45,390 nt of DNA. Source: Chitinispirillia bacterium. Its GTDB lineage: Bacteria > Fibrobacterota > Chitinivibrionia > Chitinivibrionales > Chitinispirillaceae. Each line of letters begins with the position of its first letter. Within the stretch, counting starts at the first letter, position 1. The notes beneath the pieces were generated by a model that had not been told where the DNA came from, did not search any database, and saw nothing but the letters and a program-made list of their open reading frames with translations. The stretch covers positions 1 through 45,390 of the forward strand of contig WQRV01000004.1 in NCBI GenBank assembly GCA_009786575.1, given 5' to 3'. Below are positions 24,712 through 33,234 of this stretch, one piece after another. The translations under genes and the position numbers were made by a program.

Positions 24712-25442
24712 TATAATTTTTCCAACAAATCCGCAACCGGGGCATTGGCATCCTGATATTTACGTTTTATAATTTCAAGAACAATATTAGATAAATACGG
24801 ATAATTGACATAGTCGTAATAATTGTACATATAATCGCCAAGTATGAATAATATATCCTTAGATTTCTCCCTTTGGGCGCTGGATCCGCCGGCTACGCTT
24901 GAACGCTTGTCCAGGTCTATAACCTTTGCTACCGCCTTTTTGAGCTCATCGTTAAAATCCTTGTAATCTTTGAGCTTGCTTTTGAGCGATTCAAGCATTG
25001 CGGCCCGCGGCTTTGGCTGCACCCGCTTCAGCTTTTCCTGTACAGCGCTAATCTCCGTGGCATTAAACCTTTTGGAAAACAGCTCTTCCGCTTCAAAACA
25101 TACCTCCAAATTTGATAAAACAGCGCTCACGTCCGCGTTGTTACCCGCCAGCCGCCTGTCCCGCTGGACGGTTATTTTATTTGAGGAGCCCAGCAGCTCA
25201 TCAAACGATTTGGTTTTGTAATAATCTATTACCTCCTGAATCTGCGTTTTATACTGCGTATTATCTTTGGTCAGCTGCTCCTTGTCTTTGGTCAACTGCT
25301 CCTTGTCCCGGGTCAGCTGCTGAATTTGCGCGTCTTTATCCTGAGGCGCAGCTTTCGCGTCTTTGGCCGCCGCACCTGCGCCCTGAGCGAGCACAGTAAA
25401 AACAGCACATAAAATTAATGACAGAACCATTATTTTTTTCAC
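24711..25442 (-). CDS. Secreted coiled-coil protein, last gene of the srf-like operon
   Basis: 243 aa from a GTG at 25442 with AAGGAG upstream. The N-terminus (KKIMVLSLILCAVFTVLAQGAGA) is a cleavable signal, so the product is periplasmic. Residues 35-70 are a heptad coiled coil with three near-identical copies of LTKDKEQ, matching 21-bp direct repeats at 25264-25326. The rest is helical: AGNNADVSAVLSNLEVCFEAEELFS and a C-terminal aromatic part (GDYMYNYYDYVNYPYLSNIVL). No family is recognised. Its place at the end of an operon of membrane proteins suggests a periplasmic partner, perhaps touching the protease domain. It is 69 bases behind its neighbour, the largest gap in the operon. Confidence 0.75.
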   Translation of the reverse strand: MKKIMVLSLILCAVFTVLAQGAGAAAKDAKAAPQDKDAQIQQLTRDKEQLTKDKEQLTKDNTQYKTQIQEVIDYYKTKSFDELLGSSNKITVQRDRRLAGNNADVSAVLSNLEVCFEAEELFSKRFNATEISAVQEKLKRVQPKPRAAMLESLKSKLKDYKDFNDELKKAVAKVIDLDKRSSVAGGSSAQREKSKDILFILGDYMYNYYDYVNYPYLSNIVLEIIKRKYQDANAPVADLLEKL

Positions 25443-25511
25443 AGCACCTCTCCTTTGATACCTTATTGTTTATATAAACCAATATTTTACGCCAACGCAA
25501 TAGGGCGTATC

Positions 25512-26450
25512 TTAATAATTATAATCCAAATCCCTGAAATACTTGTACGCATCCCCATTGTCATCATCCCACTTCTGCAATAACCTTCTGTATTCGGCAC
25601 GATGGCCGGAAACATCGTAAGCAACCGCGTTAAAGCCGTCTATCTCTTTTCTGACCGAAGTATACAGCGTTTCATACTCCGATTGATTCTCACGGTTATA
25701 GTTTTTGTACGAACCCGACCATCTGGCGATTTTTTTATCAAGATACGCGATGTGCGCCTTGAACAATATTTCCGGAATCTCCGTCATCTCACCCTGCAGG
25801 CGCGTACACAAAGCGGCAGACCCCCTATCCAGATCGAAACGGATCTGGCGGTACGCCTTCTCTTTCGCCATTCTCTCCTCAACATCCTCTACCGGAAAAA
25901 CCGGGGCCAGGTCGTCCGGCAGCTGCGGGACGCGCTTTGCGGCGCTTATGAACCTCCTGATTTCGTCGTATTTCTTGAAATTGTCCCGGATTTTCGTGAA
26001 ATTCTTATCAACCGGACTGTCTTTCTCGAGCCACTCCGATTTTTGCAGCGCCTGAAACTCATTGCGGACAAAATCCAAGTCGGAAGCCGCCCAGACCGCA
26101 CCGCTAAACACCAAAAACGCCTGACGGATAAACTTGGCGGCATACACGGAATAAAGCTCTTTCGAGAGAATATCGTTCCACCGGCTGTTCTCCAAAGAGG
26201 TCTTGCCAAAACGGCCCTGTTCATGGTAATTCCCAATACTCCACGCCACCTCCTTGTAAAACTTATTGTCAAGCACGCTGTCGGACAACCTGCCTATCGA
26301 ATCAATCTCCTCCTTAATACGCTTCGTAAACTGATTCTCGGGAGGAGGAGGCTCCGGAGGGGGCGGGGGGGAGTTCACCAGCGAACGGGCTATGAAGAAA
26401 GCTATGCCTGATAGGGCTGCCAGAAGTACTATGTATTTTATTATTTTCAT
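25512..26450 (-). CDS. Membrane-anchored helical protein of the srf-like operon
   Basis: 312 aa. A single N-terminal membrane helix (IIKYIVLLAALSGIAFFIARSL) is followed by a proline stretch (PPPPPEPPPPE) and a long, charged helical domain facing the periplasm if the usual positive-inside rule holds. No enzymatic motif. Conserved-looking stretches are EVAWSIGNYHEQGRFGKTSLENSRWNDIL and the C-terminal YDVSGHRAEYRRLLQKWDDDNGDAYKYF. It starts 12 bases after the stop of the 532-aa gene, so it is part of the same transcript. The proline spacer is like that of the protease in this operon and may span the cell-wall layer. Function unknown. Confidence 0.75.
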   Translation of the reverse strand: MKIIKYIVLLAALSGIAFFIARSLVNSPPPPPEPPPPENQFTKRIKEEIDSIGRLSDSVLDNKFYKEVAWSIGNYHEQGRFGKTSLENSRWNDILSKELYSVYAAKFIRQAFLVFSGAVWAASDLDFVRNEFQALQKSEWLEKDSPVDKNFTKIRDNFKKYDEIRRFISAAKRVPQLPDDLAPVFPVEDVEERMAKEKAYRQIRFDLDRGSAALCTRLQGEMTEIPEILFKAHIAYLDKKIARWSGSYKNYNRENQSEYETLYTSVRKEIDGFNAVAYDVSGHRAEYRRLLQKWDDDNGDAYKYFRDLDYNY

Positions 26451-26462
26451 TTTTGTTTGTCC

Positions 26463-28061
26463 TTATTGCCCCTTTAACCCGTCTATTTTATATGTACGGC
26501 TATAGTTGTAACCGGATTTCGGTTTCTTGGTTTCTTTTTCTAAAAATTTATCCAACGGACTACCTTGAAGATTGATATTCTTATGCACTCTCTTTGCAAG
26601 TTGTTCATATCCCTCAAGAGATGCGCTTGTCAAGTCCCAAAATTCCAGATAAAGATTGATACCGTCTTTAAGTTTAGAATCTTGTGTTTTTTTCAAATAC
26701 TCCTGCAACTCCGCTTTTTCCAACGGTTTGCTTTTCAGAGCAGTTCGAATCTCAATATCACTACCCGTTGCCGGAGCCTTCACACCAGTGCCAGCACCTG
26801 CCCCGGCTGTCTGTTTAGCGGCTGACTTTCCCGCACCCTCCTCACCCGCGGATTTTTGCGGTACAACATTCGCGCTATTTTTACCAATACTATCCGGTTG
26901 CCGGACGGAATCAATATCCATAACAATGTTTTTATCATCAACACCGGCGCTGTCAACCAATTTTTTTTCATCTATCGCCTTTTTAATACGCAACGAAATA
27001 TCGCTCCATTCTTCCCTATACTTGCCCGGCGTTTCCGTTTCCCATTCTATTTTGTACTTTTCTAATTGATCCAAAAGAATCGCCGTATCGCCTTTGAGAT
27101 ACTCTGTTATCATAACCCGGATGCTGTCGGCCCGCACTTCAGCGGCCCGCATCGCGGACATTTTCGCTCCGTGCATCACCATCACCAACAGTACTGCGAG
27201 TGCGGTACTGGCAACGAAGGCTATTATTATGGCTTTTTTGTATCTATATATCAGTTCGAATATGGAAGATAGGGCCTTCCTGCGTTTACCGGCCGGGGAG
27301 AAAACCACCGCGGCAGGTCCGGCTCCCGCTTTGCCATGACTTCCGGACGGCGCTGTATTATTAGCGCCTGTGATGCGTTTAGCTTCCATTTGGGCCTTGA
27401 GCCTTTCCACATCTTCCATTACTGCCGGCTGGTCCGGCGGGAGTTCAAAAATAATTTTTCCCGTCAGGTCGTCTTCAGAGTGTTTCAGGGCGTTCAACGG
27501 GTTTTCGGGCTTGTCTTTCAGCCCTTTTTCCACAAAGAATACCTGCTTATAGCGCTGGTACATTCTGTGTCTTGGCATATCAAAATACTTTTGCAGCTCC
27601 TCATCACCGGTGTAGTAGGCGAAGGCCGCTTCGCCTGCACCCTGTGGGATGCTGCCGGCGCCGGGCTGTTTTTTCAGTTTGGGTTCATAGCGGTTTTCGA
27701 TCCCGGCAATGAACCCCCAGTCGTTGCGGACATTTCCGAGGTTGTTGTCTTTAATATATTTCCCGGCAAACTCCAGCGCTGCTTCATCCAGCAGCGCCTG
27801 AATGTCTTTGCCCGCGAGCTTCTCAGTGTTTGGAACAGCCACGGAAAAGGCTATATTGCCTGTTCTCAGATCGCCTATGACATCCCTTACAATTCTATAT
27901 TTAGAGAAAACTACGCCGTCTCCGTTAAAATGAAGCGAGTACGCCTGCTTGCCTATCGCGGCTACTTTACTGCTGTCGGGCCTTGCATCAAACAGCCCCG
28001 GCACCTGCTCAGGCGTTATGATTTTGTACCCGCCGTTTGTTCCGTGTATCACTATTTTCAT
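26463..28061 (-). CDS. Single-pass membrane protein with a conserved cytosolic N-terminal domain
   Basis: 532 aa. Residues 1-215 form a compact domain starting MKIVIHGTNGGYKII, with KYRIVRDVIGDLRTGNIAFSV, then a long GTDEELQKYFDMPRH-like block and KPENPLNALKHSEDDLTGKI. I recall this domain from uncharacterised proteins of other phyla encoded next to GTPases, so it may be a GTPase-associated domain; that is memory, not a search. A membrane helix lies at about 276-297 (AIIIAFVASTALAVLLVMVM), preceded by positive charges, so the N-terminal domain faces the cytosol. The C-terminal 230 residues are helical with a low-complexity linker. It starts 10 bases after the GTPase gene, suggesting a physical link to that GTPase. 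Confidence 0.75.
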   Translation of the reverse strand: MKIVIHGTNGGYKIITPEQVPGLFDARPDSSKVAAIGKQAYSLHFNGDGVVFSKYRIVRDVIGDLRTGNIAFSVAVPNTEKLAGKDIQALLDEAALEFAGKYIKDNNLGNVRNDWGFIAGIENRYEPKLKKQPGAGSIPQGAGEAAFAYYTGDEELQKYFDMPRHRMYQRYKQVFFVEKGLKDKPENPLNALKHSEDDLTGKIIFELPPDQPAVMEDVERLKAQMEAKRITGANNTAPSGSHGKAGAGPAAVVFSPAGKRRKALSSIFELIYRYKKAIIIAFVASTALAVLLVMVMHGAKMSAMRAAEVRADSIRVMITEYLKGDTAILLDQLEKYKIEWETETPGKYREEWSDISLRIKKAIDEKKLVDSAGVDDKNIVMDIDSVRQPDSIGKNSANVVPQKSAGEEGAGKSAAKQTAGAGAGTGVKAPATGSDIEIRTALKSKPLEKAELQEYLKKTQDSKLKDGINLYLEFWDLTSASLEGYEQLAKRVHKNINLQGSPLDKFLEKETKKPKSGYNYSRTYKIDGLKGQ

Positions 28062-28071
28062 AATTTCCGCC

Positions 28072-29550
28072 TTAACTGTTAAGAATGTCCGTTATAATTG
28101 ACTTTTTACGTGGTTTAACGATATCCAGCAGATCGTTTATAATATCAATAGAGTATTTCCGGTTTATTTTGCATATCTTACTGAAATAGACATCGCCGAT
28201 CGAAAATATCTTTTTTATGAAATTTACCGAATGTTCATCGCAGCAAACTTTCATAGCGTCCATAAACCCGCCAAAGTTATTTTGCAGGAAAGCCCCTGCA
28301 ATCTTGCTTCTTTCCGCGTCGTTGGGGGCGTGTATTTCATCCGCTTTTGTAACGACAATATAGACCGCGTCGGTCTTTTTTCTGAAAATATCATTCTTCT
28401 GGCGGAAATAGGTCGCGGCAGCGTTTAGATATTTCGCCTGCTCCTGTTTTTTTTGCGTTGTCTGGTTATAGTCAACAAAAAAGAAATGTACCTTCCGGTT
28501 TTCGCTGTTGAGCAGCAAATTAAGGGTTTTGAACGCGAAACGCCTCAGCTGCTCCCTCTTTTGCTCTTCAGTAACATGCACTTCATCCCTGTGCTTGTCG
28601 TACGAAATTACATCGGTTGAAACATTATTGTTTACTATGTCGTAAAAAAACTTGAAAATCTCGCCGCTCAACTCAAAGAAAGCGATGTTTCTGTACCGTT
28701 CCTTATTACCCCTTTTCTTGACGCGGAACGGCATATACTGCGTTCTGTCGAATACGGTCGATGGGGGTAAATAGCCTATATTGTTTGTAAACAGCTCTAC
28801 CAAACTATCCCGGTAAGTCGCGCCGAACTGCTGGGGCAGTTCCACATCGACATCCATCGTGTATTCGCAGTGAATTGTATTTAATATTGCAGACAACGCG
28901 CAGCTTTTCCCCGACGACGGTATTCCCCAGAAAAAGACATCCGTATATCCGGAAGGAATCTCATTCGCTTTCTTCGGCACAACGTCGCTGAAATCCAGTT
29001 CAGGCTCATCGTATCCGTCAACGATATCATAATCTAGGCCTATTTTCCCGCACAATTCGCGCAAAAAGCTTTCTCCCAGTATTTCTTTGGCCGAGTCTGG
29101 CGTTATCGCGTTGATATTCTTTCTTACCTCATCAAATTTCGCCTGCGTTATCTGGGCAATCCTTTTGTCGGCCTCCGCCCTGTACTGGCTGTCCGGATAC
29201 ATGATTTTAAAGTCTTCCAGCAGCTGCACCGTGTTTGCCGCGCTAAAAGCGGCGTTCTCCCTGCACTGCCTGTTTCTCCGCTCTTCAATTGACAGCCGCG
29301 CGATTTTCGCGTTCACCTCCGGTATACGCAGGCTGTCGGGATACTCGGACTTGAAATCTTCCAGCAGCTGCACCGTAGTCGCGTTATGGAAATCGTTATC
29401 CTCCTCCTCAAACACGGCGAGCATTTTTTTCACCCGCTTTTGCTTGGAAGCGTCAAAATCTCCGGTAGCCCGCAGCTCATCGAAGGTAGCCTTCCCCTCC
29501 CGGATGATTTTTGCGATGTCTTCCGCTGTTAAATCCTCAACGTTTTTCAT
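28072..29550 (-). CDS. P-loop GTPase with duplicated helical repeat
   Basis: 492 aa. The N-terminal 140 residues carry two copies of TVQLLEDFKxxYPDS (59-73 and 107-121) within TPR-like helices. The NTPase core follows: Walker A GIPSSGKS at 209-216, a possible switch II FFELSGE at 291-297, and a G4-like TKAD at 401-404. The layout is that of TRAFAC-type GTPases, though G3 is unusual (ELSGE in place of DxxG). There is no membrane segment. In this operon it would be a cytosolic partner of the 532-aa membrane protein, from which it is separated by 10 bases. A role as switch that controls the complex is inference. Substrate specificity (GTP or ATP) rests on the TKAD motif. Confidence 0.78.
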   Translation of the reverse strand: MKNVEDLTAEDIAKIIREGKATFDELRATGDFDASKQKRVKKMLAVFEEEDNDFHNATTVQLLEDFKSEYPDSLRIPEVNAKIARLSIEERRNRQCRENAAFSAANTVQLLEDFKIMYPDSQYRAEADKRIAQITQAKFDEVRKNINAITPDSAKEILGESFLRELCGKIGLDYDIVDGYDEPELDFSDVVPKKANEIPSGYTDVFFWGIPSSGKSCALSAILNTIHCEYTMDVDVELPQQFGATYRDSLVELFTNNIGYLPPSTVFDRTQYMPFRVKKRGNKERYRNIAFFELSGEIFKFFYDIVNNNVSTDVISYDKHRDEVHVTEEQKREQLRRFAFKTLNLLLNSENRKVHFFFVDYNQTTQKKQEQAKYLNAAATYFRQKNDIFRKKTDAVYIVVTKADEIHAPNDAERSKIAGAFLQNNFGGFMDAMKVCCDEHSVNFIKKIFSIGDVYFSKICKINRKYSIDIINDLLDIVKPRKKSIITDILNS

Positions 29551-29583
29551 AACAATCTTCTTTCGTTATATCCAGCGTTAAAA

Positions 29584-30501
29584 TTATTGAATAGTCGTAT
29601 CCGTCAACGTAATCGGTTTTTGTTTTTTGGTGCTGCGCCCCGAAAAAATATACGACAGCAGCATCAATATGTACAGCAGCGCCGCCGAGGCGATAGAAAC
29701 CGGTGCAGGCTTGCCGGGCGCGGTAAAGTATCTTTTTACATCTTCGATTGTTAGCTCGTAAACAAAATCATCGGCTTGCTCGCCGTGCTGCCGGACGGAG
29801 GAATATCCAATCAATGATGCCAGCCAGCTGTTTGTGTTTTGACCTACATCGTTCACTATGCCTACAATGCCTATCGGCTTCCAGCTGTCAACAATATCCC
29901 GCGCGTCCGCCAGCCAGGCGGAACACCCCTGTTTCATGTCTGCGTAATTGCTTGGAAACAAATCGGCATTAAGATCAAATATCTTGCGTTCAATCAACTT
30001 GGCGTCGTTAATACCTTGCTGCCCAAATTCGTAGCCGGCGTATACGCTGGGGTTTATCTCTTTGGAGGCGACAACGCTCCTAAGCTCCCGCTCGTAGAGC
30101 CCTTTACGTTCTTCCGCGTAATTTTCATACTCAGAAAACATTTTCTCGGCCTGCGTGAAGCTTTCGGTAAGTTTGCGCTGAATTTCCGCCTTCTCCGCCC
30201 AAACAGCAAAGCAGTGCGGCAGTTCCGTGCTGGCGAAGAATACCGTGGAAGCCGTAAACAAAAACAGAAAAATGATTTCCAGTACCAGCGAACGCCCGAA
30301 ATTTTTGTACGTACGCTTAAAAACTTTTGCGCCCATTGCGAACAGGCACAGTAAAAACGCTATAACCGATCCATAAACTATGTTCACGGTTATATTATCG
30401 CCCAAAGACGAAAAGTTTTTGCCCAAAAAGCATACGAAGCCAAACATAAGCGCCCCTAAAACGGTAAGCATGTCGGCCAGCGAAAATTTTGATTGTTTCA
30501 T
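29584..30501 (-). CDS. Membrane protein with four helices, srf-like operon
   Basis: 305 aa. Three N-terminal membrane helices lie at roughly 10-28, 37-58 and 70-92 (ADMLTVLGALMFGFVCFLG, VYGSVIAFLLCLFAMG, LVLEIIFLFLFTASTVFFA), and a fourth near 268-288 (SIASAALLYILMLLSYIF). Between the third and fourth there is a 170-residue soluble domain, helical at first (EKMFSEYENYAEERKGLYEREL). With the tails in the cytosol, that domain lies in the periplasm only if the third helix exits. No family is recognised. It sits between the protease and the GTPase and could connect the two across the membrane. Confidence 0.72.
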   Translation of the reverse strand: MKQSKFSLADMLTVLGALMFGFVCFLGKNFSSLGDNITVNIVYGSVIAFLLCLFAMGAKVFKRTYKNFGRSLVLEIIFLFLFTASTVFFASTELPHCFAVWAEKAEIQRKLTESFTQAEKMFSEYENYAEERKGLYERELRSVVASKEINPSVYAGYEFGQQGINDAKLIERKIFDLNADLFPSNYADMKQGCSAWLADARDIVDSWKPIGIVGIVNDVGQNTNSWLASLIGYSSVRQHGEQADDFVYELTIEDVKRYFTAPGKPAPVSIASAALLYILMLLSYIFSGRSTKKQKPITLTDTTIQ

Positions 30502-30559
30502 ATTTCTTTTACCTTGCAGTTTATTGTTATATATTGTTTCAGCGTTTTTACGCTCTTTA

Positions 30560-33229
30560 TTAATTGCCTGTCTTCAATACCTTGTCAATTTCGTCCAATC
30601 TCCGCTGCAGGCGGTCGCGTTCCCGCTGCAGGTCGTCCATCCCGCTGCTGCCGGGCGGCACGCCTGCGGCGGGCGGATTCCGGCCCGCAGGCGGCGGCGC
30701 TCCGTATCCCGGCGGGGTTTGCCCTACAGGCGCACCAACGCCGGGCGGGTTTTGGCCCGCAGACACGCCGGGTCCGGGCGCTGCCTGGCCTGCCGGGCAG
30801 TTGACTACAAAATCCCACGCTGTCCCGGTTCCCAGAGATATAATCTCAACAGTAATTACAGGCTGATTAAACTTAACAGCCGCGTTAACAACTCCCCTGG
30901 TGCCGCCTGAATATGTAAATATAACATTCCCTTCCGTATCCGGGCCGTCATGGATAGTAATTCTGTCGGGGACGTTGTGCGTGTTGTGCCTGAAAACAAA
31001 CGTGCCGGACTTCTGCCCCATCTGGAAACTTCCGATATAGCCCTCATCCCCCCCGGATGCCGCGACCGCGGTATTGCAATAGGCCAGCGGTTCGGCGCAG
31101 GCTGCAGTTTCGCCCGATATTACCGCCTCCAGCGCTTTGTCTAACTGTATCAGCTTGCCGACATCGCCGGCCGCGGACAAACCCGTATTTTGCAGTATAC
31201 ATATAATTTGCCTGGCGGTAAGCGAATCGTTCAGGCTTTTCATCAGGGCAACTCCGCCGGCTACTATAGGCGACGCCATGCTTGTGCCGTCCATCATAGT
31301 GTAGCCTCCGCTGCCGATAGTGCTGTAAATATCAACCCCCGGCGCGGAAATGGTGGAATATTCACCGTAGTTGCTGAAGCTGGCTTTTGCGGCGCTCTGA
31401 TTTTGTTTGTCAAGGGCCGACACGGTTATAATGTTTCCCGGACGCTGAAGCGGAGATATGCCGGCAAGAACATTATCATTTCCCGCCGCGGTAACAATGA
31501 CCGCTCCGTGCTTGTCTGCTATTTTCACAATTCTGTCCCACACGCGCTCTTCCTCCTTAAAACGGCTGCGTATTATTTCTCTCTGATGCTCTTCCGGTAA
31601 AGAGTTTAATCCTGAAAAATCCGCGCCAAGCGAGACATTAACCACATCCGCGCCCTGATAAAGCGCATACAGTATGCCGTCCAGAATCGATGTGGTTGTC
31701 ATTACGCCCTGCGCGCTGGCTACCTGAACCGGCATAAACGCACAGTTGGGCGCAATACCCAGAAGGCCCTTTTTATTGCCGGCAATAGCCAGCGCCGTAC
31801 CGGCTACGTGCGTTCCGTGGTCAATCTTCTGCGGTGAGACCTTGTCTGAATGCAGCCATACGTTGTATGGCATTACAACCTTGTCTTTCAGCTCGGGATG
31901 CTTCAGGTTAAAGCCGTTGTCTACTATAGCGACGGTATGTTTTGGCAAGCCGCGGGTGACAGCCCATGCCTGCGGAGCCTTTACGGCGTGCAAATACCAC
32001 GATTTTTTCTGATCGCTATATGCGGGGTCATTAGGTACATATTTTGTTTCAAAGAGCGACTCGTCGAATACAAACAGTTCGTATTGCGGCGCAAACTTAG
32101 GCGGAATCTCCGCCTTGAGTTTTTCCCGTTCGTTAGGCGGGACTTCTATTTGCATCCTTTTCACAACATCGTCGTAATAGACTACTTTGTATTTGGCGTC
32201 CGGGTACACGGCCTTGAAATCTTTCGCCAGATCCATTATGCTCTTTTCATGATTTTCCATTAAAATATTCAACCGGTTGCCGATAACCGCCGGTTTTCCG
32301 GGCTCGGTAATTATTTCAGACTTATCGGGAGGCGGCAAAACGCCCTGATGGGGCGGAAGCACGCCTTCGTACCCCGGAGGAGTAGGTACGGGCATATAGG
32401 GATTGCCCGGGTTATATATACCGCCCGCACGCGGATCTTTGCCTGACCAGGGCTTCCCTTCTATAGGATACGGAATTGGCGCATACCGTGGCCAGCCGTA
32501 ACAGCTTCTAAGCAGCCACGCCAGCAGCAACAGCAGCAGCAGCAATAAAAGCAGCCACAGCAGCCACTTTAACCATGGGCGGCGTTTTTTGGGCTTTACG
32601 GCGGCAAGCGGTTCCACCTCTGGCGGCACAGGGTCAGGGGGCAGCTCCGTCAACGGCAACGCGGGGGGCGGTTCTGCCGCAAACGGCACAGCCGGCGGCA
32701 CACCGGGCTCTTTCGGGCTCTCGGGCGCTTTCCTTTTTTTTGCGGCGAAGTTCTTGCAAATCTCGCTGATATCCGCCCTCACATTGTCACGCACCTGCAT
32801 TCCCCAAACGCCCAAAACAACCCTGTCATCGTAACAATACACAAAACGGCTGTCTATATACTTCACGGCTTCGGCAAGAAAACCGGCTTCGGCGGTTTTA
32901 TCCAAATCCCGAAGCGCGGCAGCCTTGCTGTTGTAATGCTTGAGCGTTTTATCCTTTATATCCGTATATCTGGCCAGATCATCACCCTGCAGGTCAGACA
33001 GAAGCTGCGGCGCCTCGGTGTACTTTTTCCCGTGGAACGTGATCGTATCGCCCTCTCTCACTGGATACGCCAAAAAATTCCGGTACTCGGCGTCTATATG
33101 CCTGTTTATGATATTCGTTTCCGCCAGCTGATAGCGGTCAAACAGCGTTTTGCCGCCAATAGCCTGCAAGGCTTTGAAATACTTCAAATCCGCGCAGCAT
33201 AACTGTTCTTTGCCTATTACTTTTGCCAT
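30560..33229 (-). CDS. Membrane-anchored subtilisin-like (S8) protease
   Basis: 889 aa. The catalytic triad is complete: Asp437 in VAIVDNGF, His471 in DHGTHVAG and Ser650 in GTSMASP, with oxyanion Asn584 in AAGND. Residues 1-170 form a separate cytosolic domain (YFKALQAIGGKTLFDRYQL). A proline-rich linker precedes a poly-leucine membrane helix at about 218-242, with positive charges on its N-side. Another proline-rich spacer and an inhibitor-like propeptide (about 320-395) lead to the protease. The C-terminus has a beta domain (IGSFQMGQKSGTFVFRHNTH), Pro/Gly repeats and a short coiled coil. So the protease acts in the periplasm while the N-terminus could sense the GTPase/ATPase partners. Starts five bases after the SrfC-like gene. 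Confidence 0.9.
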   Translation of the reverse strand: MAKVIGKEQLCCADLKYFKALQAIGGKTLFDRYQLAETNIINRHIDAEYRNFLAYPVREGDTITFHGKKYTEAPQLLSDLQGDDLARYTDIKDKTLKHYNSKAAALRDLDKTAEAGFLAEAVKYIDSRFVYCYDDRVVLGVWGMQVRDNVRADISEICKNFAAKKRKAPESPKEPGVPPAVPFAAEPPPALPLTELPPDPVPPEVEPLAAVKPKKRRPWLKWLLWLLLLLLLLLLLAWLLRSCYGWPRYAPIPYPIEGKPWSGKDPRAGGIYNPGNPYMPVPTPPGYEGVLPPHQGVLPPPDKSEIITEPGKPAVIGNRLNILMENHEKSIMDLAKDFKAVYPDAKYKVVYYDDVVKRMQIEVPPNEREKLKAEIPPKFAPQYELFVFDESLFETKYVPNDPAYSDQKKSWYLHAVKAPQAWAVTRGLPKHTVAIVDNGFNLKHPELKDKVVMPYNVWLHSDKVSPQKIDHGTHVAGTALAIAGNKKGLLGIAPNCAFMPVQVASAQGVMTTTSILDGILYALYQGADVVNVSLGADFSGLNSLPEEHQREIIRSRFKEEERVWDRIVKIADKHGAVIVTAAGNDNVLAGISPLQRPGNIITVSALDKQNQSAAKASFSNYGEYSTISAPGVDIYSTIGSGGYTMMDGTSMASPIVAGGVALMKSLNDSLTARQIICILQNTGLSAAGDVGKLIQLDKALEAVISGETAACAEPLAYCNTAVAASGGDEGYIGSFQMGQKSGTFVFRHNTHNVPDRITIHDGPDTEGNVIFTYSGGTRGVVNAAVKFNQPVITVEIISLGTGTAWDFVVNCPAGQAAPGPGVSAGQNPPGVGAPVGQTPPGYGAPPPAGRNPPAAGVPPGSSGMDDLQRERDRLQRRLDEIDKVLKTGN

Positions 33230-33234
33230 AGTTT

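Noticed and set aside
25602-26411. 269-aa open frame on the plus strand
   Set aside because: Antisense to the membrane-anchored helical protein of the srf-like operon; no recognisable domain.
32490-32570. CAG/CTG-rich stretch
   Set aside because: It looks like a microsatellite but encodes the poly-leucine membrane helix of the protease, so a coding reason is enough.
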